A DNA stretch of 64,000 nt from Microbulbifer guangxiensis (GCF_021729075.1 NZ_JAJSAQ010000003.1:428535-492534), one strand, 5' to 3'. Shown: positions 29,135 to 38,527, counted from the first letter of the stretch. The notes: generated by a model not told the origin, from the letters alone. A program made the numbers and translations.

Positions 29135-30757
29135 TCAGAACAGGCGGGCCAGCAGTTCCCGGCTGGAGCCATCCCATTCCGCCGGTGCTTCCTTGCCAAT
29201 GGCGTCGTGTACCGCATTGCCCAGTAACTTGCCCAGCTCCACGCCCCACTGGTCGAAGGGATTGATGCCCAGCAGGCAGCCCATGGTGAAGACCTTGTGT
29301 TCGTACAGGGCCAGCAGTGCGCCGAGGTGATACGGGTCCAGCTTTTCCACGATCAGGGTGTTGCTGGGGCGGTTGCCGGGGATCGCCTTGTGGGGCGCCA
29401 GGGCGTGGGCCTCCCGGTGGGTGTAGCCCTGTGCCTCCAGTTCCTCCCGCGCTTCCTGCTGGCTCTTGCCCTGCAACAGCGCCTGACTCTGGCTGATACA
29501 GCAGGCCAGCAGCCAGCGGTGCTGCTCCACCAGGCCGGACGTGGGTTCCTTGATGGCAATGAAGTCCGCAGGGATCATGTCGGTCCCCTGATGCAGCAAC
29601 TGGTGGAAAGAGTGCTGGCCGTTGCTGCCCTCTGCGCCCCATATCACACTGCCGGTGGGGTAGTTCAGGTGGTGCCCGTCCCGGTCGACGCCCTTGCCCA
29701 GGCTCTCCATATCCAGCTGCTGCAGCCACGCCGGGAATTTCGCCAGGCGCTGCGCGTAAGGCAACACTACCTGGCTGCCGGTCTGCCAGCACTGGCGGTA
29801 CCAGAAGTGAATCAGTGCCATCAGCACCGGAAGGTTCTCGGACAGGGCTGCCCCGGCAAAGTGGCTGTCCATGGCATGGGCACCGGCCAGCAGTTCCTCA
29901 TAGGCCTCGAAGCCACAACCCAGTGCAATCGGCAGACCGATGGCTGACCACAGCGAATAGCGCCCGCCCACCCAGCTCCACATGGGAAAGATGTTCTCTG
30001 GGGCGATGCCGAAATCCTGCGCCGCGACGATATTGCTGCTGACGGCGACAAAGTGTTGGGCCAGCTGATCTTCACGGCAACCGGCATCCAGCATCCACTG
30101 GCGCGCGGCCAGGGCGTTCTGGCGGGTCTCCAGGGTGGAGAAAGACTTGGAGGCAACGATAAACAGGGTGTTTTCCGCCGGCAGGGCGGCCAGGGTATCG
30201 CTCAGGTCGGCACCGTCGATGTTGGCCACGAAGTGCACGACCAGATCCGCGCGATGCCACGGGCGCAGTGCCTCCATCACCATGCGCGGCCCGAGGTCTG
30301 AGCCACCGATACCGATGTTGACCACATGGCGGATGGGCTCGCCGCTGAAGCCGGTCCACTGCTTGCTGTGCACCTCGTCGACAAAGCGGCGCATCTGCGC
30401 GCGGCAGTCCGCTACTGCCTGCTCGTGCTCCGTGCGCGGTTCACCCTGAAAGCGCAGGGCCGTGTGGAGCGCCGGGCGATGTTCGGTGTTGTTGACGGTG
30501 GCCCCGGACATCAGATCCTGTATCTGTTGTTGCAAGTCGATGTCGTCGGCCAGGCCGAGTAGCAGTTCCAGCGTTTCCCCACGCAGGTGGTTCTTGCTGT
30601 AGTCCAGATAAATACCGGCCGCCCCGGCGCTGAAAAGCGTTGCGCGGTCGGGTGTGGAGGAAAACAGGTCGCGGAGGGACCACTTGTTGTTCTCTTTGTG
30701 GGACTTCAGCCGGGCGATGGACGCCGTGCGATCAACCGTCGGGGTTTCCGTGTTCAT
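29135..30757 (-). CDS. pgi: Glucose-6-phosphate isomerase
   Basis: Interconverts glucose 6-phosphate and fructose 6-phosphate in the cytoplasm. The product has 540 residues (E. coli 549). Both family signatures are present: VNIGIGGSDLGPRMV, the signature-1 region GSVIWGAEGSNGQHSFHQLLHQ with the catalytic His, and the C-terminal GINPFDQWGVELGK lysine segment. The gene appears monocistronic. The ATG at 30757 has only a weak ribosome-binding site. No terminator with a T run is evident before the marC end, but repeat copy B lies just downstream. Confidence 0.96.
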   Translation of the reverse strand: MNTETPTVDRTASIARLKSHKENNKWSLRDLFSSTPDRATLFSAGAAGIYLDYSKNHLRGETLELLLGLADDIDLQQQIQDLMSGATVNNTEHRPALHTALRFQGEPRTEHEQAVADCRAQMRRFVDEVHSKQWTGFSGEPIRHVVNIGIGGSDLGPRMVMEALRPWHRADLVVHFVANIDGADLSDTLAALPAENTLFIVASKSFSTLETRQNALAARQWMLDAGCREDQLAQHFVAVSSNIVAAQDFGIAPENIFPMWSWVGGRYSLWSAIGLPIALGCGFEAYEELLAGAHAMDSHFAGAALSENLPVLMALIHFWYRQCWQTGSQVVLPYAQRLAKFPAWLQQLDMESLGKGVDRDGHHLNYPTGSVIWGAEGSNGQHSFHQLLHQGTDMIPADFIAIKEPTSGLVEQHRWLLACCISQSQALLQGKSQQEAREELEAQGYTHREAHALAPHKAIPGNRPSNTLIVEKLDPYHLGALLALYEHKVFTMGCLLGINPFDQWGVELGKLLGNAVHDAIGKEAPAEWDGSSRELLARLF

Positions 30758-30874
30758 GATAATTCTTGGTTATTGCTGCTTGAACTGAGGTCGCGACCGG
30801 GGCCGGGACAGGGGGCTCAATGCTAGCGGGATTTCTGCGGAGGGGCCAGCGGGTGGGACAATTGCGGGGGTAGG

Positions 30875-30910
30875 AAAAAAGCAAATGCCGCTTGTGACAG
30901 CGGCATTGCT
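30875..30910 (-). terminator. Terminator of the small lipoprotein gene
   Basis: A stem of about 11 bp (30881-30892 with 30899-30909, one bulged A) is followed on the minus strand by six T residues (30875-30880). It lies about 65 bases past the stop of the gene at 30973. Confidence 0.8.
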
Positions 30911-30972
30911 AGTTGGAACAGGTCGTGTAAAGACCTTTCAGGAAAACTGCGAGAGCAACCTGAAAAGTTTCC

Positions 30973-31167
30973 TTACTTGACCACTTTCATGCAGCGAACC
31001 TCGTCGGATGCCATCCAGCAATCCGCGTCAGCCGGGCACGCCATAGAGAGCGGAATCTGCTCAGAGCCCGGAGGACAGGATGCCGGCGGTGTTGGCGCGG
31101 CACAGCATCCTGCCAGAACCAGTGCACTGATAATTCCGAGTAAGTACTTGGCTGGAGTGAAATTCAT
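30973..31167 (-). CDS. Tiny cysteine-rich lipoprotein
   Basis: A 64-residue precursor with a clear lipoprotein signal: hydrophobic stretch, then LVLAGC with C21 as the lipidated residue. The mature chain of 44 residues has five more cysteines (22, 31, 44, 50, 59), enough for two disulfides. I recognise no domain. Evidence that it is real: a strong AAAGGAG ribosome-binding site upstream of the ATG, a lipobox, and its own intrinsic terminator downstream. It is flanked by pgi and a 455-base spacer. Confidence 0.72.
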   Translation of the reverse strand: MNFTPAKYLLGIISALVLAGCCAAPTPPASCPPGSEQIPLSMACPADADCWMASDEVRCMKVVK

Positions 31168-31622
31168 CCCCTAACTCCTTTCCGTTGATGTTAGCTATCA
31201 GCATAGCCAATAAAACGTCACCTGTTTGGTCAGCTTTGTAAAAATATTTTCTACAAAGATACCGCCCATTGGAGTGTAATAGGCACACGGTTTAAATAGC
31301 TGCCAAGGGGTAACTCTCGGTAAATCCTGCGCCAGTTTGTCGCAGAAAAACACCTAAATTTAAGGGGTTTCCTGCCAAAGCCGACCCGGCAAGGTTGCCG
31401 GCTCCCGAAAATTTCATTGCACGAGTTGAACAAAAATAATCCAGATAAATCTGGAGAGTTTTTTTGCGTCACAAAGTCAGGGCAGCAAATCCATTACGCT
31501 CCATTCCTGACGTTGCAAAGATAGCCGTTTGCCCGGCGAGGTGCTGCTCCGGAAAGTCCGCGCAGCTTTTGAAGGGGCGGTTGAATTGTGTGTCAGATGA
31601 CGGCTTGCTGTTACGACTCGAC
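31168..31622. other. Spacer with AT-rich leader and terminator-like hairpin
   Basis: No protein gene is supported in these 455 bases. On the plus strand TTGGAG (31268-31273) and TTAAAT, 17 bases later, resemble a promoter. A GC hairpin CCGGCAAGGTTGCCGG lies near 31386-31401, and a terminator at 31440-31465 follows. This could be a small RNA gene of about 165 bases. A simpler view is that the terminator serves the minus-strand gene ending at 31623, in which case nothing is transcribed here on the plus strand. Confidence 0.35.
31440..31465. terminator. Terminator-like hairpin with T runs on both sides
   Basis: TCCAGATAAATCTGGA (31440-31455) is followed on the plus strand by GAG and seven T residues. 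On the minus strand it is followed by TTATTTTT. It can serve the DUF3549 gene (stop at 31623) and, if one exists, a plus-strand small transcript. Confidence 0.65.
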
Positions 31623-32678
31623 TCAGTGAACCGGGCCGCTGCCATGCAGGAAGTTGCCAAATGCAGTGGCGACAGTGTCCGGCCGTGCCGGATCACGCAC
31701 GGCATCCAGGATGGCGCCGCGTACCGCAGGCAGGGTCATCAGGTCGGCCAGAAGCAGGTTGAAGGTATTCTGACTCTGGCTGGAGGCAACCGCTGCCAGC
31801 CAAGTCGGGGTGAGTTCATTGCTCTCGAGGTCGATGGTGCAGCGGCTGCCGATGGCCGCCAGCACTTCGCTGTCGAAGGCCGCTTTCGATGCGAGCACTT
31901 CTTTGAGGAAGGCCTGTCGCAGGCCGGTGGCGACGGAGTGTGACAGGCCGCGGATGGCCGCGGCAATTTCTGGTCCCTTGCCGGCCTCGTCGGCCATCAG
32001 CCGGCGCCCGCGCTCGGCGATGGCGCCGGCGATGCGATGATCGATAGCCTCGCTCTCCAGACACTGGCACAGGGTGATGAACACGGGCCCGGCCAGCTCC
32101 GGCATGCGGCGCTCCAGCAGATCCCGGTGCTCTTCCCAGCGCACGGCGAGATCGGCAATGCCCTGCAGTGCCAGCTGGTCCCAGGCCACCTTTCCCGGTT
32201 CCCGGAAATAGGCCAGCACTCTGGTGAAGTGCTCGCTGGCGGGGCGCTTGAGCAACAGGGAGGAGCGGGCGTGAAACGCGGCCTGGCGCTCGGGAGGTGG
32301 CTCAAACAGCAGACCACTGGCCTGCAATGCGCCGTCGAGAGCCTTGGCCGGTTGGTGTTTTTCCTGCGCGTTGCCGTCGGGTTTCAGCGCCAGGTTCAGG
32401 CGGCGCAGGAAACCGTCGCGCACCGGCAGTTGCAGCTTGCCCTGTTCATCGAGGGGGAAGCGCAGAAACCAGACCACCGGCTCGCCGCCCTCCCGGGGCC
32501 ACAACAGGATGCCGGCCCATGCGTGGCGGAGGTAGGGGAAGGGCCAGGGTGCCGTGCCGGCCTCAAAGGCTTCGGCATCGGCCCGTGAAACGGACCGTAC
32601 GCGCCGGCCCAGGTCGAACCAGCGCAGGTTGAAGTCCGCTTCCGCAATCAGTGCACTCAGGGTTCCGGCGCTGCTCAT
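31623..32678 (-). CDS. DUF3549 family protein
   Basis: A 351-residue soluble protein without signal or membrane segments, opening MSSAGTLSALIAEADFNLRWFDLGRRV. It resembles the DUF3549 family of gammaproteobacteria, recognised from the N-terminal 'dlGRRv..is' and the PYLRHAWAGIL..W stretch. Function unknown; much of the C-terminal two thirds looks helical, possibly repeat-like. The ATG at 32678 overlaps the nhaC stop as ATGA, so the two are translationally coupled. The longer open frame upstream to 32777 lies inside nhaC and is not used. Confidence 0.72.
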   Translation of the reverse strand: MSSAGTLSALIAEADFNLRWFDLGRRVRSVSRADAEAFEAGTAPWPFPYLRHAWAGILLWPREGGEPVVWFLRFPLDEQGKLQLPVRDGFLRRLNLALKPDGNAQEKHQPAKALDGALQASGLLFEPPPERQAAFHARSSLLLKRPASEHFTRVLAYFREPGKVAWDQLALQGIADLAVRWEEHRDLLERRMPELAGPVFITLCQCLESEAIDHRIAGAIAERGRRLMADEAGKGPEIAAAIRGLSHSVATGLRQAFLKEVLASKAAFDSEVLAAIGSRCTIDLESNELTPTWLAAVASSQSQNTFNLLLADLMTLPAVRGAILDAVRDPARPDTVATAFGNFLHGSGPVH

Positions 32679-34165
32679 GCGCGTTTCAGTTCTCCCTTGG
32701 TCTCGGTGATGCTGCCCTCGGCCAGCGGCATCTGCTTGAAGTGGAACCAGCCGTAGGCAATGGCCAGCAGCGGACACAGCAGATTGAAGACAGCGAAGGG
32801 CGCGTAGGTGAAAGTGGCGATACCCAGCGTGGCGCTCATGTAGGCGCCGCAGGTGTTCCAGGGAATCAGCACCGAGGTGATGGTGCCGGAGTCCTCCAGT
32901 GTCCGCGACAGGTTGAGCCCGTGCAGTCCCTTCTCGCTGTAGGCCTCGCGGAACATGCGGCCGGGGATGATGATGGCCATGTACTGGTCGCCAGCCGCAG
33001 CATTCATGCCGAAGCAGGTCAGCACGGTGGAGCTCACCAGGCCGCCGACCGTCTTCACCCGTGACAGTGCCCAGTTGACGATGCGCTCGAGGAATCCGGC
33101 TCGCTCCATGGCACCACCGAAGGCCATGGCGGAGACAATCAGCCAGACAGTATTGAGCATGCTGCTCATGCCGCCCTTGGAAAGCAGCTCCGCCACGTTC
33201 TCGTTGGTGGAGGTGGACTTGTAGCCGTCGAACAGGCTGTACCAGGCGCCTTTGAGGCCTGCCAGTGCACCCTCACCGCCGCCCAGACGGCGCGCGGTTT
33301 CCGGCTCGAAGATCAGGGCGATGGCACAGCCTACCAGGGCGCCGATGATCAGGGTGGGATAGGCGGGAATCTTGCGCCAGGCCATAAACAGCAACAGTGC
33401 CAGTGGCAGCAGGCTGACCAGGGAGATATTGAACTCCGCTGTCAGGGCGTCGAGCAGAGCCTGGATGTCGGAGGCAGAGGCGTTGCCGGTATCCGCAGAG
33501 AGGCCGATCACGGCAAAAACCACCAGGGCAATCACGAACGCGGGCATGGTGGTCCACAGCATGTGGCGGATGTGCAGGAACAGGTCGTTGGAGGTCACCG
33601 CTGCTGCCACGTTGGTGGTATCGGAGAGCGGTGACATCTTGTCGCCGAAGTAGGCGCCGGAAATGACCGCGCCGGCGGTCACCGCCGGTGACAGGCCCAG
33701 GGCAGCGGCGATGCCCATCAGGGCCACGCCGAGGGTGCCGGCGGTAGTCCAGCTGGAACCGATACTGAGGCCGACAATGGCGCAGATGATGCAGCTGGCG
33801 GCGTAGAACCACTGCGGCGACAGGATCTGCACGCCGTAATAGATCATTGAAGGCACGGTGCCGGCCAGGATCCAGCTGCCGATCAGCGCGCCCACGGCCA
33901 GCAGGATCAGGATGGCACCGAAGACCAGGCCGATGCCGTGCAGCATGCCGCCTTCCATGTCCTCCCAGGTGCGGCCGTTCTTCATGCCCATAAGGGCGGC
34001 CACGCCGGCACAGAGCAGCAGGGCAATCTGGTTGGGTCCGTAGGAGGAGTCGGCGCCGAAGAAGTAGACCGACAGGGACAGAAGGGCGATCAGTATGCCC
34101 AGTGGAATCAGGGAGTCCCTGAGGCTCGGCAAGGGGTGCCCGGGGTTGGTGTCTGACTGGCTCAA
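32675..34165 (-). CDS. NhaC family Na+/H+ antiporter
   Basis: A polytopic inner-membrane antiporter of about 496 residues and roughly twelve helices. Family marks are the SSWTTAGTLGVALMGI segment, GAVISGAYFGDKMSPLSDTTN (the D-x-x-S-P-L-S-D-T motif of NhaC) and the late AAAGDQYMAIIIPGRMF. The exchanged substrate could be Na+/H+ or, in some relatives, malate or arginine/ornithine. The start is uncertain. I prefer TTG 34165, because AGGAG lies six bases upstream; the in-frame TTG at 34237 would add 24 polar residues but lacks a ribosome-binding site. It is coupled to the DUF3549 gene. Confidence 0.88.
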   Translation of the reverse strand: MSQSDTNPGHPLPSLRDSLIPLGILIALLSLSVYFFGADSSYGPNQIALLLCAGVAALMGMKNGRTWEDMEGGMLHGIGLVFGAILILLAVGALIGSWILAGTVPSMIYYGVQILSPQWFYAASCIICAIVGLSIGSSWTTAGTLGVALMGIAAALGLSPAVTAGAVISGAYFGDKMSPLSDTTNVAAAVTSNDLFLHIRHMLWTTMPAFVIALVVFAVIGLSADTGNASASDIQALLDALTAEFNISLVSLLPLALLLFMAWRKIPAYPTLIIGALVGCAIALIFEPETARRLGGGEGALAGLKGAWYSLFDGYKSTSTNENVAELLSKGGMSSMLNTVWLIVSAMAFGGAMERAGFLERIVNWALSRVKTVGGLVSSTVLTCFGMNAAAGDQYMAIIIPGRMFREAYSEKGLHGLNLSRTLEDSGTITSVLIPWNTCGAYMSATLGIATFTYAPFAVFNLLCPLLAIAYGWFHFKQMPLAEGSITETKGELKRA

Positions 34166-34499
34166 GCTGTACTCCTGCTCTGTTGCGGTGCCCGGCGCAG
34201 CGGGCTCGTTATCGTTGTTCTCGGCGTCTGAGCGCAAATAAGCCGGTTATTCTCCCGGCTGCGCCGCCGCCTGTCCACACCGGCCGGTCGCGCCATGCAC
34301 TGGCAGTTCCGTGTCGCTTCCGGTATGTTCTGCGCCGGCGCGGCCCCGGCCGCCGATCGCGTGTTGCCGGTCATCCCACCCGGGCGCGCCCCGGTTCCCG
34401 CTGGAAGTGCCATCGCGCGCGCGCCATTACACTACGATCAGATAAGAACAAGCCCAGAGTGCTGATCCACAGCACCGCAGTAGGCAGGTAAGTGATTCC
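34166..34499. other. Divergent spacer between nhaC and acyltransferase genes
   Basis: No gene seen in this 334-base spacer. It must contain the promoters of the two divergent genes. TACACT at 34428-34433 is a possible -10 for the plus-strand gene, but no good -35 accompanies it. A purine-rich AGGCAGGTAAG precedes the ATG at 34500. The first 72 bases may instead code for the N-terminus of a longer NhaC. Confidence 0.35.
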
Positions 34500-35669
34500 A
34501 TGAGAGCAAGTGATTTGGATCCCGCCCAGTTCGAGGACATGCGTCCGTACCGCGATGATGAGGTACGCGAGGCCCTCGACCGTTTGATTGCGGACCCCGA
34601 AATGTCCCACGCCGCCGCCCATTTCCTGGTGCCCAAGCTGGCCAGGCTGGAAGGGCCGATCGCCTGGCTGGTGCGCCAGTTCCTGCGCTTCGAGTTCCGC
34701 AAGGCCCGCGACGTGCGCGGCGTGCAGGAGGTAGTGGCCAAATATATGGACATGGTGGTCAACCGCACCAGCGACGGGCTGACCATCTCCGGCCTCGACA
34801 CCCTGCCCAAGGATCGCGCCTGCCTGTTCGTCAGCAATCACCGCGATATCGCCATGGACCCGGCGCTGTCGATTCTCTCCATGTACAAGGAAGGGCACGA
34901 GACCTCGCGCATCGCCATCGGCGACAACCTGCTCAGCAAGCAGTTTGCCACCGACATCATGAAGCTGAACAAGTGCTTCACCGTCAAGCGCAAGTCGAGT
35001 AACCGGCGCGAGAAGCTGGAGGCCGCCACCCAGCTGTCCAACTACATCTATCACTCGGTGGTCAACGACAACGAGCACGTGTGGATCGCCCAGCGCTCCG
35101 GGCGCGCCAAGGACGGGCTCGATCGCACCAACCCGGCACTGTGCGCCATGTTCGCCATGACCAAGGATCGGGAAACCTCCTTCGCGGACTTCTGGCGCAA
35201 GCTGCATATCGTGCCCCTGGCCATCTCCTATGAGTGGGATCCCTGCGACATGCTGAAAGCGCGGCAGATCTACTTCGAGTCAAACCCGGAAGGCTACAGC
35301 AAGAGCAAGCACGAGGACCTGAAGTCCATCGCCAAGGGGGTGGTGGGCCATAAGGGGCATGTGCACGCGGCCTTCGGCACCCCGATCGAGGGCGACTACG
35401 ACGACGTGGCCACGCTTGCGGAGGAAATCGATCGCCAGATCATCGGCAACTATGTCCTGCATCCCACCAACCTGATCGCCTACGAGATGCTCTACGGCGA
35501 GATCCCGGACCTGCCGGTGTCCTGGCCGGCCCGGACATGGCGGCCGGACGAGCACCGGGAAATCCGCGAGAAGTTCGACGCGCGCATGGAACGGATCGAC
35601 GAGCGCTGGCGCAGGCAGGCCATCCAGGGCTATGCCAACCCGGTGGTCTCCAAGCTCGCCTACCTCTGA
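34500..35669 (+). CDS. PlsC-like glycerolipid acyltransferase
   Basis: A 389-residue protein with a central acyltransferase domain (about 95-300). The catalytic motif reads SNHRDIAMDPA, with H114 and D120. That is an H-x5-D spacing rather than the usual H-x4-D, and the close HRD gives an alternative acid at D116. The following WIAQRSGRAKDG matches the acyltransferase glycerol-3-phosphate-binding motif region (FPEGTRS in PlsC). I know similar HRDI-type proteins annotated as 1-acyl-glycerol-3-phosphate acyltransferases. Membrane helices are weak, suggesting a peripheral enzyme. dinG starts about 100 bases downstream. Confidence 0.8.
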   Translation: MRASDLDPAQFEDMRPYRDDEVREALDRLIADPEMSHAAAHFLVPKLARLEGPIAWLVRQFLRFEFRKARDVRGVQEVVAKYMDMVVNRTSDGLTISGLDTLPKDRACLFVSNHRDIAMDPALSILSMYKEGHETSRIAIGDNLLSKQFATDIMKLNKCFTVKRKSSNRREKLEAATQLSNYIYHSVVNDNEHVWIAQRSGRAKDGLDRTNPALCAMFAMTKDRETSFADFWRKLHIVPLAISYEWDPCDMLKARQIYFESNPEGYSKSKHEDLKSIAKGVVGHKGHVHAAFGTPIEGDYDDVATLAEEIDRQIIGNYVLHPTNLIAYEMLYGEIPDLPVSWPARTWRPDEHREIREKFDARMERIDERWRRQAIQGYANPVVSKLAYL

Positions 35670-35770
35670 TTCCGGAAGTCCCGCCGGTCGACTGTCAAGC
35701 GCGCGGTGGGGCCGCCGGATCGGTTACCATTGCGCGTTTCCCGTTTCACAACAGCGTGCCGCCGTCCCCA

Positions 35771-37909
35771 GTGCTTACCGACCAACACAAGAAATCCATC
35801 CAGACCGCCTACAGCCAGTTCCTGGCCGGCCGTTCCCTCAAGGCCCGCTATGGCCAGAAGCTGATGGTGGCCGCCATCGCCCGCACCCTGGGCGGCATCG
35901 CCCGGGATGGCGCCGGCGAGCGGGACCACGGCAAGACCGATGGCGAGCATATCTGTGTGGTGGAAGCGGGTACCGGCACCGGCAAGACTGTTGCCTACCT
36001 GCTGGCGGCCATCCCCATGGCCCAGGCCCACGACAAAACGCTGGTGGTGTCGACCGCCACGGTGGCACTGCAGGAGCAGATCATCCACAAGGACCTGCCG
36101 GAAGTCGCCCGACACAGCGGGCTGGAATTCGATTACAGCCTCGCCAAGGGCCGCGGCCGTTACCTGTGCCTGAGCAAGCTGGACCAGTTGTTGACCGACT
36201 TCAGTGGCAACGGCGTCGGCACCAGTATGGGACTGTACGAGGACGAGTTGCCGCAGATCGGCGAGGACAGTGCCAATCTCTATCGCGATATGGCCGACAA
36301 GCTGGCCACCGGCAGCTGGGACGGCGACCGGGACAACTGGTCCGACACCATCGAGGTGGAGGACTGGAGCCGCATCACCACCGACCACCGCCAGTGCAGC
36401 GGCCGCCGCTGTCCCCATGTGACCAACTGCAGTTTCTTCCGCGCGCGGGAGAGACTGGGCAAGACCCGGGTGATCGTCGCCAACCACGACCTGCTGCTGG
36501 CCGACCTGGCCCTGGGCGGTGGCGCCATCCTGCCGCCGCCGGAAGAAAGCATCTACGTGCTCGATGAGGCGCATCACCTGCCGGAAAAGGCGCTCAACCA
36601 CTTCTCCCACCACAGCCGGGTGGGTGCCTCCACCGGCTGGCTCGACCAGGCCAACAAGAACCTGGGACAGATGCTGGGGGAGATCGGCGATGGCGCCGAG
36701 ATCGATCGCTGCGGCGAGCTGCTGCCGGCGGTGCTCACCTCTGCCAGGCAGGGGCTGGAACAGATGTGGCCGCTGATCGAAGATCTGTGTGAATTCGAGG
36801 ATGAGCGCGGCAACACCGTCCGCCACCGCTTCGAAGGCGGCGTGGTGCCGGACTCCCTGATGCAGCTGGCAGAGAAACTGCGGGAAGATTTTGATGAGCT
36901 CGAGGCGCTGCTGGGCAAGATGTTGCAGGCGGCCCAGCGGTTACTCGATGACCCGCATTCGCCGGTGCCGACGGTGGACCTGGAGCGCTGGTACCCGCAA
37001 CTGGGCAGCTGGTATGGCCGCGCCGAGGCCAACCTGCAGCTGTGGGCCAATTACGCCCGCCCGGATGCGGAGGGGGCGCTGCCCCAGGCGCGCTGGGTGA
37101 CCATGGTGGACTGGGGCGGTTCGATGGACTTTGAGGTGTGCAGCTCGCCCATTCTCGCCGGCAAGACCCTGGAATACAGCCTGTGGCGACGCTGCTTCGG
37201 CGCCGTGCTGACTTCGGCGACACTGACGGCGCTGGGCCGCTTCGACCGCCTCAATATGCGTGCCGGGACCCCGGACAACGCCTGCTATGAAGTGGTGCCG
37301 AGCCCTTTCGATTTCTCCCGCGCCAAACTGCAGGTGCCGGCCAGTGCAGTGGACGCCGGCAATGCAGACGCCCACACCAGCGCGGTGGTCGATGCGCTGC
37401 CGGAGCTGCTCGACGGCGAGGGCGGTGCACTGGTGCTGTTCTCCTCGCGCCGACAGATGGAGACCGTCTACGAGTCATTGCCAGGTACCTGGCGCAACCG
37501 CATCCTGATGCAGGGCCAGCAGTCGCGGCAGCGGCTGCTGGAGCTCCATCGCGAGGCGGTGGACGGGGGCGGTGGCAGTGTGCTGTTTGGCCTCGCCAGT
37601 TTCGCTGAAGGCCTGGACCTGCCCGGTAATTACTGCCGCCATGTGGTGATTGCGAAGTTGCCTTTCGCTGTCCCCGACGACCCGATCGAGGCAGCGCTGG
37701 CGGAGTGGATCGAGGCCCGCGGCGGCAACCCGTTCATGCAGATTACGGTGCCCGACGCGGCCCTGAAGCTGGTGCAGGCCTGCGGGCGCCTGCTGCGGGC
37801 GGAAGGGGACGAGGGCACCATCACGCTGCTGGACCGTCGGATCGTGACCCGCCGTTACGGCCGCGCCATCCTCGATTCGCTGCCGCCATTCACCCGTCAT
37901 ATCGTATAG
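35771..37909 (+). CDS. dinG: ATP-dependent DNA helicase DinG
   Basis: A superfamily 2 5'-3' helicase with a 4Fe-4S cluster, acting on R-loops, D-loops and other structures at replication-transcription conflicts. The product has 712 residues (E. coli 716). Walker A is EAGTGTGKT (65-73) and the Fe-S ligands are C133, C209, C214 and C220, with the same last spacings as E. coli DinG. The DEAH box is at 265-268, and the C-terminal helicase domain includes LFGLASFAEGLDLPG. I chose GTG 35771 (LTDQHKKSIQTAY) by family fit; GTG 35756 is the alternative. The frame extends upstream into the acyltransferase gene but is not conserved there. Confidence 0.94.
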   Translation: MLTDQHKKSIQTAYSQFLAGRSLKARYGQKLMVAAIARTLGGIARDGAGERDHGKTDGEHICVVEAGTGTGKTVAYLLAAIPMAQAHDKTLVVSTATVALQEQIIHKDLPEVARHSGLEFDYSLAKGRGRYLCLSKLDQLLTDFSGNGVGTSMGLYEDELPQIGEDSANLYRDMADKLATGSWDGDRDNWSDTIEVEDWSRITTDHRQCSGRRCPHVTNCSFFRARERLGKTRVIVANHDLLLADLALGGGAILPPPEESIYVLDEAHHLPEKALNHFSHHSRVGASTGWLDQANKNLGQMLGEIGDGAEIDRCGELLPAVLTSARQGLEQMWPLIEDLCEFEDERGNTVRHRFEGGVVPDSLMQLAEKLREDFDELEALLGKMLQAAQRLLDDPHSPVPTVDLERWYPQLGSWYGRAEANLQLWANYARPDAEGALPQARWVTMVDWGGSMDFEVCSSPILAGKTLEYSLWRRCFGAVLTSATLTALGRFDRLNMRAGTPDNACYEVVPSPFDFSRAKLQVPASAVDAGNADAHTSAVVDALPELLDGEGGALVLFSSRRQMETVYESLPGTWRNRILMQGQQSRQRLLELHREAVDGGGGSVLFGLASFAEGLDLPGNYCRHVVIAKLPFAVPDDPIEAALAEWIEARGGNPFMQITVPDAALKLVQACGRLLRAEGDEGTITLLDRRIVTRRYGRAILDSLPPFTRHIV

Positions 37910-37959
37910 GTGTTCGCGGGTCCGCCATGGTGGCCAGCCCGCCCGACACGGAGTAACTG

Positions 37960-38283
37960 ATGCAATCGATTTACCTGGAAGTCGCGGACCAGCTGTTACA
38001 GCTGGAGATGGAGTTGCGCCGGGAGGGGCTGTGGCAGGCGGAGCCACCGGCCCCGGAGGCGCTGGCCAGTACGGAGCCTTTCTGCATCGATACCCTGACC
38101 CTGCCGCAGTGGCTGCAGTTCGTTTTCCTGCCGCGTATGAGCCAGCTGATCGAGCTGGAGCAGCCCCTGCCGCGGCAGTGCGGGATTGCGCCCATCGCCG
38201 AGGAGTTCTTTCGCGAGACCGGTGGCGGTGGCTCCCTGATCGCCCTGCTCACGGAGATCGATGTCCGCCTGCAGCAGGGCTGA
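37960..38283 (+). CDS. yqcC: YqcC family protein (DUF446)
   Basis: A 107-residue soluble protein of the YqcC/DUF446 family, recognised by the start with alternating hydrophobic helix positions, LRREGLWQ, PFCIDTL, the strongly conserved LPQWLQFVFLPRM and the ending EEFFRE...LIALLTEID. Its function is not established; in E. coli it neighbours truC/syd. It begins 50 bases after dinG with an AACTGATG-type context and no strong ribosome-binding site. Length matches the family. Confidence 0.88.
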   Translation: MQSIYLEVADQLLQLEMELRREGLWQAEPPAPEALASTEPFCIDTLTLPQWLQFVFLPRMSQLIELEQPLPRQCGIAPIAEEFFRETGGGGSLIALLTEIDVRLQQG

Positions 38284-38527
38284 AGCCGCCGGCAGGACCC
38301 GTGGCCGGACTATACTGCCCGTCTGAATTTACCCTTCCCGCCCGTGTGGACAACGGCACGTGACGATGCCCGGACAGTCGGTCGCTGTTCAGGTATGGTA
38401 TGGATGCGGTAATATCCGCCCTTTGCGCAAAACGGAGACAGGACCCCTCCGGCGCCAGAGAAGCACGGATAGCCAGGTTGCGACGATCGCAAATGGACGG
38501 CCGTCAGGCCCAAGGTAGTTAATAAGA

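Noticed and set aside
31300-31440. Riboswitch (cyclic-di-GMP type) in the AT-rich spacer
   Set aside because: A segment with AAAGCC and a GC hairpin recalls the class but the other conserved blocks are absent and no downstream target gene is oriented correctly.
31464-31943. Plus-strand 159-codon frame
   Set aside because: Mostly antisense to the DUF3549 gene, with no ribosome-binding site and no protein-like features.
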